Of a stretch of 64,000 bases of DNA, positions 17,246 through 27,357 are shown piece by piece. The stretch comes from Pseudomonas sp. CFBP13508. GTDB taxonomy: Bacteria; Pseudomonadota; Gammaproteobacteria; Pseudomonadales; Pseudomonadaceae. Below the pieces are notes generated by a model. That model made no database searches, was not told the origin of the DNA, and saw nothing but the letters and a program-made list of their open reading frames with translations. The stretch spans positions 444,644 through 508,643 of the forward strand of contig NZ_QFZZ01000004.1 of NCBI RefSeq assembly GCF_005233515.1, written 5' to 3'. The position numbers and the translations under genes were made by a program. Within the stretch, counting starts at the first letter, position 1. Every line of letters begins with the position of its first letter.

Positions 17246-19444
17246 TCAGATCATCTCCGGCAATGAATCCAGAATCTTGTCCAGCGTAATCGGATACTCG
17301 CGCACCCTCGCGCCGGTGGCGTTGTAGATCGCATTCGCCACCGCCGCACTAACGCCGCAAATCCCCAATTCACCCACGCCCTTGGCCTTCATCGGTGATG
17401 AAATCGGGTCGGTTTCTTCGAGGAAGATCACTTCCTGATGCGGAATGTCGGCGTGCACCGGCACCTCGTATCCGGCCAGGTCATGGTTGACGAAGAAGCC
17501 CAGGCGCTTGTCCACCGCCAGCTCTTCCATCAATGCCGCGCCGACGCCCATGGTCATCGCGCCGATGACCTGACTGCGCGCCGACGTCGGGTTGAGGATC
17601 CGTCCCGCAGCGCACACCGCGAGCATGCGCCGTACGCGAACCTCGCCAGTGGCGGCATCGACGGCGACTTCGACGAAGTGCGCGCCGAAGGTCGATTGCT
17701 GATATTTCTCGGCCAGATCACCGAACTCGATGCTGTCCTCGCCGACCAGTGCGCCGCCTTCAGCCGCATTGCGCAGCGGCAAGCTCTTGCTGCCGACCCG
17801 CACCTGTCCATCGGCAAACTCCGCCTGATCCGCGGCCAGCCCGAGCTTGGCTGCCACCGCTTCGCGCAATTTCACGCACGCAGCGTAGACCCCAGCGGTC
17901 GAGCAGTTGCCGCCGAACTGGCCACCGGAACCGGCCGACACCGGGAAGTCCGAATCACCCAGACGCACCACCACATCATCGAGACCAACGCCCATCATCT
18001 CGGCAGCGGTCTGCGCGATGATCGTGTAGCTGCCGGTGCCGATATCGGTCATGTCCGTTTCAACAACGACCTTGCCATCACGCTCCAGACGCACGCGGGC
18101 GCCGGACTTGACCAGCAGGTTGTTGCGAAACGCCGCCGCCACGCCCATGCCGATCAGCCAGCGGCCTTCACGACGGGTGCCCGGTTGCGCCTTGCGCTGA
18201 TCCCAGCCGAATTTCTCCGCGCCGATCTGCAGGCATTTGACCAGTTGGCGTTGGGAGAACGGCCGCTCGGTTTTCACCGGGTCGACTTGAGTGTCGTTAG
18301 CGATGCGGAACAGCACCGGGTCCATCTTCAGTTGTTCGGCCATTTCGTCCATGGCGATTTCCAGCACCATTAGCCCCGGTGCTTCACCCGGCGCACGCAT
18401 GGCATTGCCTTCAGGCAGGTCGAGCGGGGCGAGGCGCATGCTGACGCGGCGGTTTTCTGCGGCGTAGAGCAACTGGCTCGGTTGCGCGGCCAGTTCGACC
18501 TTGCCGTCGGCGAGGTTGCCCGACCAGCCTTCATGGGCGATGGCGGTCAGCTTGCCGTCCGCCGTTGCGCCCATGCGGATGCGTTGGATGGTTGCTGGGC
18601 GATGGGTGGTGTTGTTGGCCATTTGCGGGCGGGCGAGGGCGACTTTCACCGGCCGCCCCGCCATGCGCGCGCCGAGAGCGGCGAGGATCACGTCGGCGCG
18701 GATGAACAGCTTGCCGCCGAAACCACCGCCGATGTACGGCGAGACCAAACGGACTTTTTCCTTCGGCAGGCCGAGGGTTTTCGCGACGTCACCGACACTC
18801 CAGGCGACCATCTGGTTCGAGGTCCACACGGTCAGCTGATCGCCTTTCCACGCGGCCAGTGTGGCGTGCGGTTCCATCATCGCGTGGGACTGGTCTGGCG
18901 TGGTGTAGGTTTGATCGAACTGCACCGGCGCGGCGGTGAAGGCCTTGTCGAAGTCGCCGTGATTGACGTCCGGCAGCTCGTCTTTCGGCTCGACGCCGAG
19001 GTCTTTGACGCTGGCCAGATCGAACTTGCCTTCGCTGGTCTCGTAATCGACCCTGACCAGTTGCGCGGCGGCGCGGGCCTGTTCGAAGGTTTCGGCAACC
19101 ACCAATGCAACGGCTTGCTGGTAGTGCTGCACTTCGGGACCGGCGAGCAGATGTGCGGCGTTGTAATCGCCTTTGTCGAGCTTGCCGGCATTCTCGGCAG
19201 TGACGATTGCGAGTACGCCGGGCGCGGCTTTGGCTTCGTCGAGATGAATGGCTTTGATCCGCCCTTTGGCGATCGCCGAGTCGACCATGAAACCGTAGGC
19301 CTGATTGGCCGCCGCTTCATGTTGCTCGTAGGCGTAAGTGGCCTGGCCGCTGGTTTTCAACGGGCCTTCGATGCGCTCGGTGGGCTGGCCGACGACTTTC
19401 AGGCGGTCGATGGGATTGGTGGTGGCGGGCGTGTCGAATTTCAT
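17246..19444 (-). CDS. paoC: PaoC-like molybdopterin subunit, aldehyde oxidoreductase
   Basis: 732 residues; large subunit of a xanthine-oxidase-family enzyme that binds the molybdenum cofactor. Visible landmarks: [14 protein letters not shown] (Moco site), [36 protein letters not shown] and the C-terminal catalytic glutamate in [11 protein letters not shown]. Related to E. coli PaoC/YagR, which oxidises aromatic aldehydes in the periplasm. Last gene of a three-gene operon, overlapping the FAD subunit by four bases (ATGA). No PaoD/XdhC-type insertion chaperone gene follows. Symbol by homology. Confidence 0.92.
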   Translation of the reverse strand: MKFDTPATTNPIDRLKVVGQPTERIEGPLKTSGQATYAYEQHEAAANQAYGFMVDSAIAKGRIKAIHLDEAKAAPGVLAIVTAENAGKLDKGDYNAAHLLAGPEVQHYQQAVALVVAETFEQARAAAQLVRVDYETSEGKFDLASVKDLGVEPKDELPDVNHGDFDKAFTAAPVQFDQTYTTPDQSHAMMEPHATLAAWKGDQLTVWTSNQMVAWSVGDVAKTLGLPKEKVRLVSPYIGGGFGGKLFIRADVILAALGARMAGRPVKVALARPQMANNTTHRPATIQRIRMGATADGKLTAIAHEGWSGNLADGKVELAAQPSQLLYAAENRRVSMRLAPLDLPEGNAMRAPGEAPGLMVLEIAMDEMAEQLKMDPVLFRIANDTQVDPVKTERPFSQRQLVKCLQIGAEKFGWDQRKAQPGTRREGRWLIGMGVAAAFRNNLLVKSGARVRLERDGKVVVETDMTDIGTGSYTIIAQTAAEMMGVGLDDVVVRLGDSDFPVSAGSGGQFGGNCSTAGVYAACVKLREAVAAKLGLAADQAEFADGQVRVGSKSLPLRNAAEGGALVGEDSIEFGDLAEKYQQSTFGAHFVEVAVDAATGEVRVRRMLAVCAAGRILNPTSARSQVIGAMTMGVGAALMEELAVDKRLGFFVNHDLAGYEVPVHADIPHQEVIFLEETDPISSPMKAKGVGELGICGVSAAVANAIYNATGARVREYPITLDKILDSLPEMI

Positions 19445-20397
19445 GCGGTTTCCCTCGCTTGCGCCAACACCGAAGCCAGCGTGCGCTCGACCAGTGTCAG
19501 TTTGAATTGGTTGTCATCGGTGGGTGTCGCGCCTTCGAGCAGGCGTTCGCTGACCGCTTTGGCGCCCTTGGGCAACAGCGCTTCAGCGGCTTCGACCCGC
19601 CACGGTTTCGGCGCGATACCGCCGACGGCCACGCGGCCGGTACCGTCCTTTTGCAGGATCAAACCGACCGAGACCAGGGCAAACGCGTAAGACGAGCGAT
19701 CCCGCACCTTGTGATAAATGTGCGTGCCGCCAACTGGCGCAGGCAGGGTCACGGCGGTGATGAATTCACCGGGCGTGAGGCTGGTTTCGATGTTCGGCGT
19801 GTTGCCCGGCAATTGATGGAAATCGGCCATGGGAATGCTGCGCGTGCTGCCGTCAGGCTTGACCGTTTCGATCTGCGCATCGAGTGCGCGCATGGCAATG
19901 GCCATGTCGCTCGGGTGGGTTGCAATACAAGCGTCGCTGACGCCGATGATCCCCAACTGCCGGGTGACCCCGCCGATCGCCGCGCAACCGCTGCCGGGGT
20001 TGCGCTTGTTGCAGGCCTGGTGGGTGTCATAGAAGTACGGGCAGCGGGTGCGTTGCAGCAGGTTGCCGGCGGTGGTCGCCATATTGCGCAGCTGCCCGGA
20101 AGCCCCGGCGAGCAAGGCGCGGGAGAGCAGGGCGTAGTCCTTGCGCACGCGCGCGTCGGCGGCCAGATCAGTGTTGCGCACCAGCGCGCCGATGCGCAGT
20201 CCGCCTTCGGGTGTTGCTTCGATCTGGTCCAGGCCGAGGTGGTTGATATCGATCAGGTGCACCGGGGTTTCGATGTCGAGTTTCATCAGGTCGAGCAGGT
20301 TGGTGCCGCCGGCGATGAACTTGGCGCCTTCGACTTGCGCAGCCTGGGAAGCGGCTGCGGCAGGCGAGTCGGCGCGGCTGTAATTGAAGGCTCTCAT
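19441..20397 (-). CDS. paoB: PaoB-like FAD subunit
   Basis: 318 residues of the CO-dehydrogenase flavoprotein fold. FAD contacts are seen in [17 protein letters not shown] and in [19 protein letters not shown]; the Cys-containing [15 protein letters not shown] segment matches the loop that binds an additional [4Fe-4S] cluster in PaoB. It transfers electrons between the Fe-S and molybdenum subunits and the acceptor. Overlaps its neighbours by four bases on both sides, so translation is coupled. Confidence 0.92.
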   Translation of the reverse strand: MRAFNYSRADSPAAAASQAAQVEGAKFIAGGTNLLDLMKLDIETPVHLIDINHLGLDQIEATPEGGLRIGALVRNTDLAADARVRKDYALLSRALLAGASGQLRNMATTAGNLLQRTRCPYFYDTHQACNKRNPGSGCAAIGGVTRQLGIIGVSDACIATHPSDMAIAMRALDAQIETVKPDGSTRSIPMADFHQLPGNTPNIETSLTPGEFITAVTLPAPVGGTHIYHKVRDRSSYAFALVSVGLILQKDGTGRVAVGGIAPKPWRVEAAEALLPKGAKAVSERLLEGATPTDDNQFKLTLVERTLASVLAQARETA

Positions 20398-21017
20398 GCC
20401 GGCACCTCCGCGACTTCAGTGATGGCTTCGATGATGTTCGAGTACGCGCCGCAGCGGCAGATATTGCCGCTCATGCGCTCTTGCAGTTCGGCGGCGATCA
20501 GCTTCGGCGGCTCGGTCAGGCTCGGGCTGACGTGGCTGGGAATGCCGTCGCGGATTTCCTTGAGCACCGCGACCGCCGAGCAGATCTGCCCAGGGGTGCA
20601 ATAGCCGCACTGGTAACCGTCGTGCTTGATGAACGCGGCCTGCATCGGGTGCAGCTTGTCCGGCATGCCGAGGCCTTCGATGGTGGTCACCTCACTGCCG
20701 TCGTGCATCACCGCGAGGGTCAGGCAGGAGTTGATCCGCCGACCGTCGGCGATCACCGTGCAAGCGCCGCACTGGCCGTGGTCGCAGCCTTTCTTGGTGC
20801 CGGTCAGGTGCAGGTGTTCGCGCAGGGCGTCGAGCAGGGTAGTGCGGGTGTCTACTTCGAGGGTTTGCGGTTTACCGTTGACTTGCAGGGTAACTTTACT
20901 CATGGCCGGTTGCTCCAGACTGGCCGCGTAGGCCTTGAGGCTGATAAAGGGGGGCATGGCGAACGCCGTCGCGGTTACGGCGCCGAGGATCATGAAATTG
21001 CGTCGGGAAATCGGCAT
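20394..21017 (-). CDS. paoA: PaoA-like [2Fe-2S] subunit with Tat signal
   Basis: 207 residues. Tat signal [20 protein letters not shown] at the N-terminus exports the assembled complex. Plant-type ferredoxin cluster: [11 protein letters not shown] and a nearby Cys at SCL; second cluster: CGYCTPGQI and ICRCGAYSN. First gene of the paoABC-like operon. The complex should be a periplasmic aldehyde (or N-heterocycle) dehydrogenase; the substrate is not determined by sequence. AAAGGAA lies before the ATG at 21017. Confidence 0.93.
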   Translation of the reverse strand: MPISRRNFMILGAVTATAFAMPPFISLKAYAASLEQPAMSKVTLQVNGKPQTLEVDTRTTLLDALREHLHLTGTKKGCDHGQCGACTVIADGRRINSCLTLAVMHDGSEVTTIEGLGMPDKLHPMQAAFIKHDGYQCGYCTPGQICSAVAVLKEIRDGIPSHVSPSLTEPPKLIAAELQERMSGNICRCGAYSNIIEAITEVAEVPA

Positions 21018-21178
21018 GGTTCGATTCCTTTTCTCTCATCGGGCGGCAGGATTGCAAAAGGCCCAAACGGGCGCGCCGGCATGCATGCCAGTCTCGTAAA
21101 AGGAGTGACCGCAGCAGGAGGGAAAAGGTTTTGTCGGATTTGCGCCTAAGAGTTATGTGCGCAGCTCATCAATTGACC

Positions 21179-21269
21179 TGTGGGAGCGAGCCTGCTCGCG
21201 AAAGCGTCGGGTCAGACCCAGCCGCTGCTGGATCTGCCGACCTCTTCGCGAGCAGGCTCGCTCCCACAG
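21179..21269. repeat. REP doublet, GTGG family
   Basis: TGTGGGAGCGAGCCTGCTCG and its inverse about 45 bases downstream. It sits between the lactate permease stop and the paoA leader. Confidence 0.92.
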
Positions 21270-21287
21270 TGGAGTTGTGTTTTTCAG

Positions 21288-23042
21288 TTATGGCCCACCC
21301 ACCACCATCGAGGTAAACGGTGCGACGTACGCTTGCAACGTCACCAGCCCGCCGACCAGGATCGCCAGCACGATCGAGTGGAAGAACACGTAACGCAGGA
21401 TCTCGCCTTCATGCCCGTACCAACGGGTTGCGGTCGAGGCAACGACGATCGACTGCGCATCGACCATCTTGCCCATCACGCCACCGGAACTGTTCGCTGC
21501 CGCCATCAGCACCGGGCTGATACCCAGTTGTTCCGAGGTCACCCGTTGCAAGCCGCCGAACAGCACGTTCGAAGCGGTGTCGGAACCGGTCAGCGCAACT
21601 CCCAGCCAACCGAGCAAAGTGCCGAACATCGGATAGAAAATCCCCGTCGCCGCGAACGCCAGGCCCATGGTCGCATCCAGCCCCGAATAGCGGGTGAGGA
21701 AGCCCAGCGCGAGCATCGCCGCAATGGTGATCAACGAAAATCGCACCACCCACAACGTGCGCAGGTACTGCTTGATCAGTTGCGGGATCGAATAACCCAT
21801 CAGCAGACCGCCGACGATCGCCGCCAGCAAAATCCCGCTGCCGGTCGCGGTCAGCCAGGTGAACTTGTAAATCGCTTCCTCGGCTTTCGGCGCTGCGACA
21901 ACCGGCGGCACTTTTTCTATTTGCAGGTGCAGACCGGTGAAGGTCACCGCTGGGGCGAAGATCGGGTTGGCCTCGCGCACCGGTTTGCCTTGCGGGTCGA
22001 GCTTGGCCGATTGCGTGACCGGGTCGATCACCGGGCGCGTGTCGAACATGTTCTTGAAGCCCTGCGTGCCCCAGGCAAAAACGAACACCGTGAGAATGAT
22101 CCACGGCATCCACGCACGCATCACTGCCGGGCGCGCCTGATCGCTGAACGCAGCGCTGGCGGTGACTGTTTCTTCATCGACTTTGGAGTTGTCGACGCGC
22201 CCGGACAGCGCTGCCGAGGTGTGGATGGTCGCCGGTTTCCACACCTTGAGGAACAGCGTCAGACAGGCCATGGATATCAGCGCAGCGATGACGTCCACCA
22301 GCATCGGCCCGTGGTAGTTGGACACGAGAAATTGCGGGATGGCGAAACTCACCCCGGCCACCAGAATCGCCGGCCACACTTCGAGCATCTTGCGCCAGCC
22401 GGCAAACGCCCAGATCAGCCAGAACGGCACCAGCAGCGAGAAGAACGGCAACTGCCGCCCGACCATCATCGACAGCTCCATCTCGTCCAGCCCGGTGACT
22501 TTGGCCAGGGTGATGATCGGCGTGCCCAGCGCACCGAAAGCCACGGGCGCGGTGTTGGCGATCAGCGCCAGGCCGGATGCGGCCAATGGCGAAAAACCCA
22601 GGCCAATCAGGATCGCCCCGGTCACCGCCACCGGCGTGCCAAACCCCGCCGCACCTTCGAAGAACGCGCCGAAGCAGAAGGCGATCAGCAGCAACTGCAA
22701 ACGTCGGTCATCGGTGATCCGCGCTAGGGAATCCTGCAGCACTTTGAACGAGCCGTTTTCGGTGGTCAGGCGATGCAGAAAGATGATGTTGAGCACAATC
22801 CAGCCGATCGGCAGCAAGCCATTCGCCGCGCCGAACAACGCCGCCGAACCGGCCATGCCCGCCGGCATGTCGAAGGCGAAGATCGAGATCAGTAGGGCGG
22901 ACGCCAGCGCCAACAGCGCCGCCAGATGCGCCTTGACGTGAAAGAACGCCAGCGCCGCGAGCATCACCACCACCGGCACTGCGGCCATCAGCGTAGAGAG
23001 CACCGGGTTGCCGAACGGGTCGTAGATTTGCTGCCAGACCAT
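21288..23042 (-). CDS. lldP: L-lactate permease
   Basis: 584 residues with about 12-14 membrane helices, LctP family. Characteristic FGAFFEGAAGFGTPVAVTGAI block near residue 125, ANTAPVAFGALGTPI, and the C-terminal SSGGVMGKMVDAQSIVVAST. Takes up lactate (and glycolate) with protons. Start ATG 23042 (VWQQIYDPFGNPVLSTL) has AGG upstream and equals the family N-terminus; the longer 23102 start is unlikely. No lactate dehydrogenase genes (lldD, dld) are next to it. A soluble loop of about 60 residues with PVIDPVTQSAKLDPQGKPV lies mid-protein. Confidence 0.93.
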   Translation of the reverse strand: MVWQQIYDPFGNPVLSTLMAAVPVVVMLAALAFFHVKAHLAALLALASALLISIFAFDMPAGMAGSAALFGAANGLLPIGWIVLNIIFLHRLTTENGSFKVLQDSLARITDDRRLQLLLIAFCFGAFFEGAAGFGTPVAVTGAILIGLGFSPLAASGLALIANTAPVAFGALGTPIITLAKVTGLDEMELSMMVGRQLPFFSLLVPFWLIWAFAGWRKMLEVWPAILVAGVSFAIPQFLVSNYHGPMLVDVIAALISMACLTLFLKVWKPATIHTSAALSGRVDNSKVDEETVTASAAFSDQARPAVMRAWMPWIILTVFVFAWGTQGFKNMFDTRPVIDPVTQSAKLDPQGKPVREANPIFAPAVTFTGLHLQIEKVPPVVAAPKAEEAIYKFTWLTATGSGILLAAIVGGLLMGYSIPQLIKQYLRTLWVVRFSLITIAAMLALGFLTRYSGLDATMGLAFAATGIFYPMFGTLLGWLGVALTGSDTASNVLFGGLQRVTSEQLGISPVLMAAANSSGGVMGKMVDAQSIVVASTATRWYGHEGEILRYVFFHSIVLAILVGGLVTLQAYVAPFTSMVVGGP

Positions 23043-23287
23043 GGTCCACCTCTGCTTGTTGTTATTGAGGGTGCAGATCCATTGCATGGGGGTTGGTTGC
23101 AAGCAGTATAGGTGGCATTACGCCGCCGTTCGGCCGTGGCGAACGGGCCGACAAACGGTCGATAGTGGCCACTGAATCAACGCGCTTTTGCCCGGTCGTA
23201 TCTGCGGCTGCGCGCACTGCGTCCCGAAGACGCGGGGCAGCGTGGCGATTTCCGTCGTCAAGACCTTGGGTTTTAGGGAAGTGTTGA

Positions 23288-23494
23288 ATGAAGCAAGCGA
23301 CAACGATGCTGCTCACTGTGACCGCCGCCGTACTGCTGAGCGGCTGTATTGCGGATTTTGATGATGACCACCGGCATGGCCGGCACTACGACCGCGACCA
23401 TGGCCGCTATTACGACCATGACCGGCGCTGGGACGACCGCGATGACGACCGCCGCGATGGCCGTCGTTATCACCGTGATCGCGATGATGACTGA
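23288..23494 (+). CDS. His/Asp/Arg-rich small lipoprotein
   Basis: 68 residues. Lipobox LSGC gives a lipidated Cys at about 20; the mature 49 residues are almost only His, Asp, Arg, Tyr and Gly (DDDHRHGRHYDRDHG and similar). The composition could bind Ni, Zn or Cu, or be a disordered polyampholyte; both are inference. GGGAA lies a few bases before the ATG. A hairpin follows. Confidence 0.75.
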   Translation: MKQATTMLLTVTAAVLLSGCIADFDDDHRHGRHYDRDHGRYYDHDRRWDDRDDDRRDGRRYHRDRDDD

Positions 23495-23503
23495 TTGAAT
23501 GAA

Positions 23504-23532
23504 GAGGGCGTTCCCATCAAAGGAACGCCCTC
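23504..23532. terminator. Hairpin between convergent genes
   Basis: AGGGCGTTCC and GGAACGCCCT form a perfect 10-bp stem with a 7-base loop. Only CTGTGC follows on the plus strand; it may serve both converging genes. Confidence 0.6.
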
Positions 23533-23545
23533 TGTGCATCAGCCT

Positions 23546-23827
23546 TCAGCTGAAAAAACGAGCGTTCGCCTGGACGCGGGGTCGCGCAGGCACCGAGGCC
23601 TCGTGATCGAGCAAATGGGTGGCGAGTATGTCGCTCAGAAAACGGAACTGATCGTTGAGGCCGACCACTTCATTGCTGAAATGATTGCTGGCGGCGGGCA
23701 TCAGCAGATCGTCGAAATCCTTGTTGAACACCAGCGTCTGCGCCTTGCGCGGCACGACGTGCTGTTGGTAGTAGTTGCTGCCGAACACCGGGAAACTCAC
23801 GGCGAGGGTGACTTGGGTGTGGATCAT
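23546..23827 (-). CDS. Hypothetical protein
   Basis: 93 residues from ATG 23827 (GAGG about ten bases upstream); an upstream in-frame start at 23878 is possible. No signal peptide is clear; NKDFDDLLMPAASNHFSNEV and LATHLLDHEASVPARPRV are the least repetitive parts. I do not recognise a family. A plus-strand frame covers the same DNA, but this strand has the better ribosome site and sits as expected after the hairpin at 23.5 kb. Confidence 0.5.
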   Translation of the reverse strand: MIHTQVTLAVSFPVFGSNYYQQHVVPRKAQTLVFNKDFDDLLMPAASNHFSNEVVGLNDQFRFLSDILATHLLDHEASVPARPRVQANARFFS

Positions 23828-23957
23828 GATGTGAACGCCTCGTTGTGTTTCGGATGGGTCAATCGTGCCTTTCATCAAGGGAGGGCGGAAGGCAATCGTG
23901 GCGATGGTGGATATCGATGGCGGTGATGGTTGAGGTTTGTGGTGCTGCTGTTGGCGC

Positions 23958-24022
23958 CTTCGCGAGCAGGCTCACTCCCACAGGTGCAAGGCATTCAAAT
24001 GTGGGAGCGAGCCTGCTCGCGA
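23958..24022. repeat. REP doublet, GTGG family
   Basis: TTCGCGAGCAGGCTCACTCCCAC (one base off consensus) and the inverse unit after about 22 bases. Confidence 0.9.
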
Positions 24023-24106
24023 TGAGGCCGGAACCTTCAGCATCGAAATCGACTGACCCACCTATACTCAAACCAGCACCTCCCCAAGCCAAAGGACACC
24101 ACCACC

Positions 24107-25129
24107 GTGAACCCACGCGCGCTGGTCGTCGCCGCACTGCTTTTGCTGGCCGGCTGCGCCACCTCGGCCCGGGCACCGGTGAGTGCGCCGCAAGCGGTGG
24201 TGGTGTCGGCGCAAACCTGGCAGCAGATCGACCGCGAGATACTCAGCGCATCGCAACAGGCCACCGAGCAGGTCAAGCTGTTCGCCCGTGGCTCGATGGA
24301 ACATTGGCGCACTCGGGTCTATCAGCAAACTGAAGAAAATTTCATCCCCTGGTTCAGCAGCTACTGGACCCAGGAATGGCTGTCGATGAAGGTCAGTTGG
24401 TACACGATCAGCGCCGGCGGCGAGCAGGACGCTTCGGCGAAACGGCTGGCGGCGTATCTGCTTGAGCAATATCAGGAAAAAGTCCTCGCGCCGGTCGCCG
24501 TGGAGATCGATCCGGATGCGATCCTGGCGCAGGCCACGGCGTTCTACGCGCAATTGATGGCGCAGCAGATGCCGCTCATCGCCCAGCGTCATGGTGTGCC
24601 GATTGCGCAGCTCAACGGCCGCTTGCAGAAGATCCCGGCCATCGCCCTTGGCCCACCGCCGGCGCGGGATGCTTCGCTGTTCAAAGTCATCAGCACCGAG
24701 CCGCTCAACACCCTCCCGGCGTACGCCGCACTGATCGACAAGATCCACACCGACGGCGGCGCCAAGGGCATCTCTTCCACCGAAGCAGCCATGGCCCCGG
24801 TGGCCAAGCGCGCCAGCCAACGCATCGAGGCAGAAATGGCCCCGCGCGGCGCCGCCAGTGCGGTGGCGGCAGCGGCGGGTAAACTCGCCGGGGCGATGAT
24901 TTCGGTCGGCGTGGCCGGCATACGCGCCATCATCCAGGCCAACGACCGCCACGACAGCGAAGCGCTGATCCGCAGCAGCCTCGGCAACACCTTCGACAAG
25001 GCCTGGCAGAAGCTGCTGCAGAACCCGACCACGGGGGTGATGGCCGGCACACTGCACATGGCCGGGCAGGTCGAAGGTAATCTGGGCGTGAGTGAACCAA
25101 CGCCTATCGGTGTGAGCGCTGTGCCATAG
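24107..25129 (+). CDS. Large lipoprotein of unknown function
   Basis: 340 residues from a GTG with AAAGGA 10 bases upstream. Lipobox LAGC near residue 17. The body is mostly helical, with aromatic-rich GSMEHWRTRVYQQTEENFIPWFSSYWTQEW and a glycine/alanine-rich hydrophobic stretch at about 245-275 (AAAGKLAGAMISVGVAGI) that might insert in a membrane. No family recognised. Followed at 90 bases by the TetR gene on the same strand. Confidence 0.75.
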   Translation: MNPRALVVAALLLLAGCATSARAPVSAPQAVVVSAQTWQQIDREILSASQQATEQVKLFARGSMEHWRTRVYQQTEENFIPWFSSYWTQEWLSMKVSWYTISAGGEQDASAKRLAAYLLEQYQEKVLAPVAVEIDPDAILAQATAFYAQLMAQQMPLIAQRHGVPIAQLNGRLQKIPAIALGPPPARDASLFKVISTEPLNTLPAYAALIDKIHTDGGAKGISSTEAAMAPVAKRASQRIEAEMAPRGAASAVAAAAGKLAGAMISVGVAGIRAIIQANDRHDSEALIRSSLGNTFDKAWQKLLQNPTTGVMAGTLHMAGQVEGNLGVSEPTPIGVSAVP

Positions 25130-25219
25130 CGCTTGTACCTGCGAAGTTTTGTTGGCGGCGGTCGCGCCCGGATCAGAGCGGATGCTAGTCTTGCGCAACG
25201 CTGTTGTCAGGGAGCCCAC

Positions 25220-25840
25220 ATGGGCAATCACAAGATCGAAATTCGCCGCAGTAACGTCGAGAAAATCCTGCTGGCGGCGGAAAAGGTTTTCGCCGAAAAA
25301 GGCTTCGGCAGCACCGCCATGGCGGACATCGCTGCCGAAGTGCAGTTGCCGCGTTCCAATCTGCATTACTACTTCAGCACCAAGAGCGAGCTGTACAGCG
25401 CGGTGCTGTTCGATCTGCTGGAAGTGTGGAAGCAGGACGCCCTGTGCTTCGAGATGTTCGACGACCCGCGCGTGGTGCTGAGCAGTTACATCCGCGCCAA
25501 GATGAACCACTCACGCAGCCGGCCCTATGGCTCGAAAGTCTGGGCCAACGAGATCATCCACGGCGCGCCGACCCTGGGCGAGGCGCTGGATGCGAGCCTG
25601 TATGACTGGGCGAAGATGAAGGAAGCGAAGATTCGCCAGTGGGTCGAGGACAAGCGGATCCTGCCGGTGGAGCCGTCGGGGTTGCTGTACATGATCTGGG
25701 CGTCGACCCAGCATTACGCCGACTTTGATCATCAGGTGAATATTCTGAATGATCACCAGCCGTTGTCGGATATGCAGTTCGAGCGGGCGGTGCAGACAGT
25801 GACGGGTGTGATTTTGCGCGGGATCGGGCTGGAGCCTTGA
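25220..25840 (+). CDS. TetR-family regulator, RutR/YcdC-like
   Basis: 206 residues. N-terminal TetR helix-turn-helix: VEKILLAAEKVFAEKGFGSTAMADIAAEVQLPRSNLHYYFSTKSELY. The C-terminal part (SKVWANEIIHGAPTLGEALDASLYDWAKMKEAKIRQWVE) resembles the YcdC/RutR ligand domain, which in E. coli senses uracil and thymine. It stands next to the dihydropyrimidine-degradation genes, so it is the likely local regulator. ATG 25220 is chosen on the HTH position and the GGGAG upstream; the 25133 start is too long. Confidence 0.9.
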   Translation: MGNHKIEIRRSNVEKILLAAEKVFAEKGFGSTAMADIAAEVQLPRSNLHYYFSTKSELYSAVLFDLLEVWKQDALCFEMFDDPRVVLSSYIRAKMNHSRSRPYGSKVWANEIIHGAPTLGEALDASLYDWAKMKEAKIRQWVEDKRILPVEPSGLLYMIWASTQHYADFDHQVNILNDHQPLSDMQFERAVQTVTGVILRGIGLEP

Positions 25841-25857
25841 AGAGCACCATCAAGGCC

Positions 25858-26078
25858 TTACCCTCACCCCAGCCCTCTCCCAGAGGGAGAGGGGGCCGAC
25901 CGAGGTGTATTGAGAGGTACACCGACCTGAAAGACCGTGTCGATTATGGATGCAAAGCAGTCCTGCCTGTGAACCCCGGTCGATTCTGGATTCACAACAA
26001 CTCTTACAGGTCGGCGGAGTTTGTCAGCATCCCCCAATCAGTCCCCTCTCCCTTTGGGAGAGGGCTAGGGTGAGGGGC
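25858..26078. repeat. MITE-like repeat, CCCTCACCC ends
   Basis: Terminal inverted repeats CCCTCACCCCAGCCCTCTCC and GGGAGAGGGCTAGGGTGAGG about 220 bases apart, core with GCCGACCGAGGTGTATTGAG and ACCTGAAAGACCG. Placed between the convergent TetR and preA genes. Confidence 0.8.
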
Positions 26079-26082
26079 TTTT

Positions 26083-27357
26083 TCAGACTGCAACGTGATA
26101 CGGATTGCGCGGATCATGATTCCAGTCCAGAAACGGCTTGCCCGTGTCCATCGGTACCATCTCGATGCAGTCGGCCACGGGGCAGGTGATCTGGCACAGA
26201 TTGCAGCCCACACACTCCTCATCGATCACTTCATATTTATGCGTGCCGTCGGCCTGTTTCAGACTGCCGATCGCCTGGTGTGAGGTGTCCTCACAAGCGA
26301 TGTGGCAACGCCCGCAACCAATGCACGCCTCCTGGTCGATCTTCGCGATCACTTGGTAGTTGATATCGAGGTATTTCCAGTCGGTGGTGTTGCCCACCGC
26401 ACGCCCGGAAAATTCGGCGATATTGGCGTAGCCCTGGCTGTCCATCCACCGCGACAAGCCATCCTTCATCTCTTCGACAATGCGGAAACCATGCAGCATT
26501 GCCGCCGTGCACACCTGCACCGCGCCGCTGCCCAGCGCCATAAACTCCGCGGCGTCGCGCCAGCTGCCGATGCCGCCAATGCCGCAGATCGGCAAGCCCT
26601 GGGTCTGCGGATCACGGGCAATTTCCGCGACCATGTTCAGCGCAATCGGCTTGACCGCCGAACCGCAATAACCGCCGTGGGTGCTTTTGCTGCCGACGGT
26701 GGGCAGGGCGACCATGTGGTCCAGGTCGACGCTGGTGATCGAGTTGATCGTGTTGATCAGCGACACCGCATCGGCGCCACCACGATGCGCCGCCCGGGCA
26801 GCGACGCGGATGTCGGTGATGTTCGGGGTGAGTTTGACGATCACCGGCAGCGAGCAGTACGTCTTGCACCAGCGCGTCACCTGCTCGACGTACTCCGGCA
26901 CCTGGCCGACCGCTGCGCCCATGCCGCGTTCGGGCATGCCGTGGGGGCAGCCGAAGTTGAGTTCGATGCCGTCGGCGCCGGTGGCTTCGACCAGCGGCAG
27001 GATGTGTTTCCACGACTCCTCGACACACGGCACCATCAGCGACACGATAAGCGCGCGATCCGGCCAATCCTTCTTCACTTGGGTGATTTCGCGCAGGTTG
27101 ATTTCCAGCGAGCGGTCGGTGATCAGTTCGATGTTGTTGATGCCCAGCACTTCGCGATTGGCGCCGTAATGCGCCGAATAACGCGAGGAAACGTTGACCG
27201 CCGCCGGATCCTCACCCAGGGTTTTCCAGACCACGCCACCCCAGCCCGCTTCGAAGGCGCGTACCACGTTGTAGGCCTTGTCGGTGGGTGGCGCGGAAGC
27301 CAGCCAGAACGGGTTGGGCGCTTTGATACCGGCGAAGACTATCGAGAGATCGGCCAT
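26083..27357 (-). CDS. preA: Dihydropyrimidine dehydrogenase, PreA subunit
   Basis: 424 residues. FMN-binding dihydroorotate-dehydrogenase-like barrel (GIELNFGCPHGMPERGMGAAVGQ, PICGIGGIGSWRDA) and a C-terminal ferredoxin module with two [4Fe-4S] motifs, CIGCGRCHIAC and CVGCNLCQITC. With PreT it reduces uracil and thymine to dihydro forms with NADH. Its ATG directly follows the preT stop with no gap. Confidence 0.96.
   Translation of the reverse strand: MADLSIVFAGIKAPNPFWLASAPPTDKAYNVVRAFEAGWGGVVWKTLGEDPAAVNVSSRYSAHYGANREVLGINNIELITDRSLEINLREITQVKKDWPDRALIVSLMVPCVEESWKHILPLVEATGADGIELNFGCPHGMPERGMGAAVGQVPEYVEQVTRWCKTYCSLPVIVKLTPNITDIRVAARAAHRGGADAVSLINTINSITSVDLDHMVALPTVGSKSTHGGYCGSAVKPIALNMVAEIARDPQTQGLPICGIGGIGSWRDAAEFMALGSGAVQVCTAAMLHGFRIVEEMKDGLSRWMDSQGYANIAEFSGRAVGNTTDWKYLDINYQVIAKIDQEACIGCGRCHIACEDTSHQAIGSLKQADGTHKYEVIDEECVGCNLCQITCPVADCIEMVPMDTGKPFLDWNHDPRNPYHVAV

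Noticed and set aside
23495..23926. 143-codon plus-strand frame over the hypothetical minus-strand gene
   Set aside because: Overlaps the hairpin and lacks a ribosome site; the minus-strand frame fits the gene layout better.
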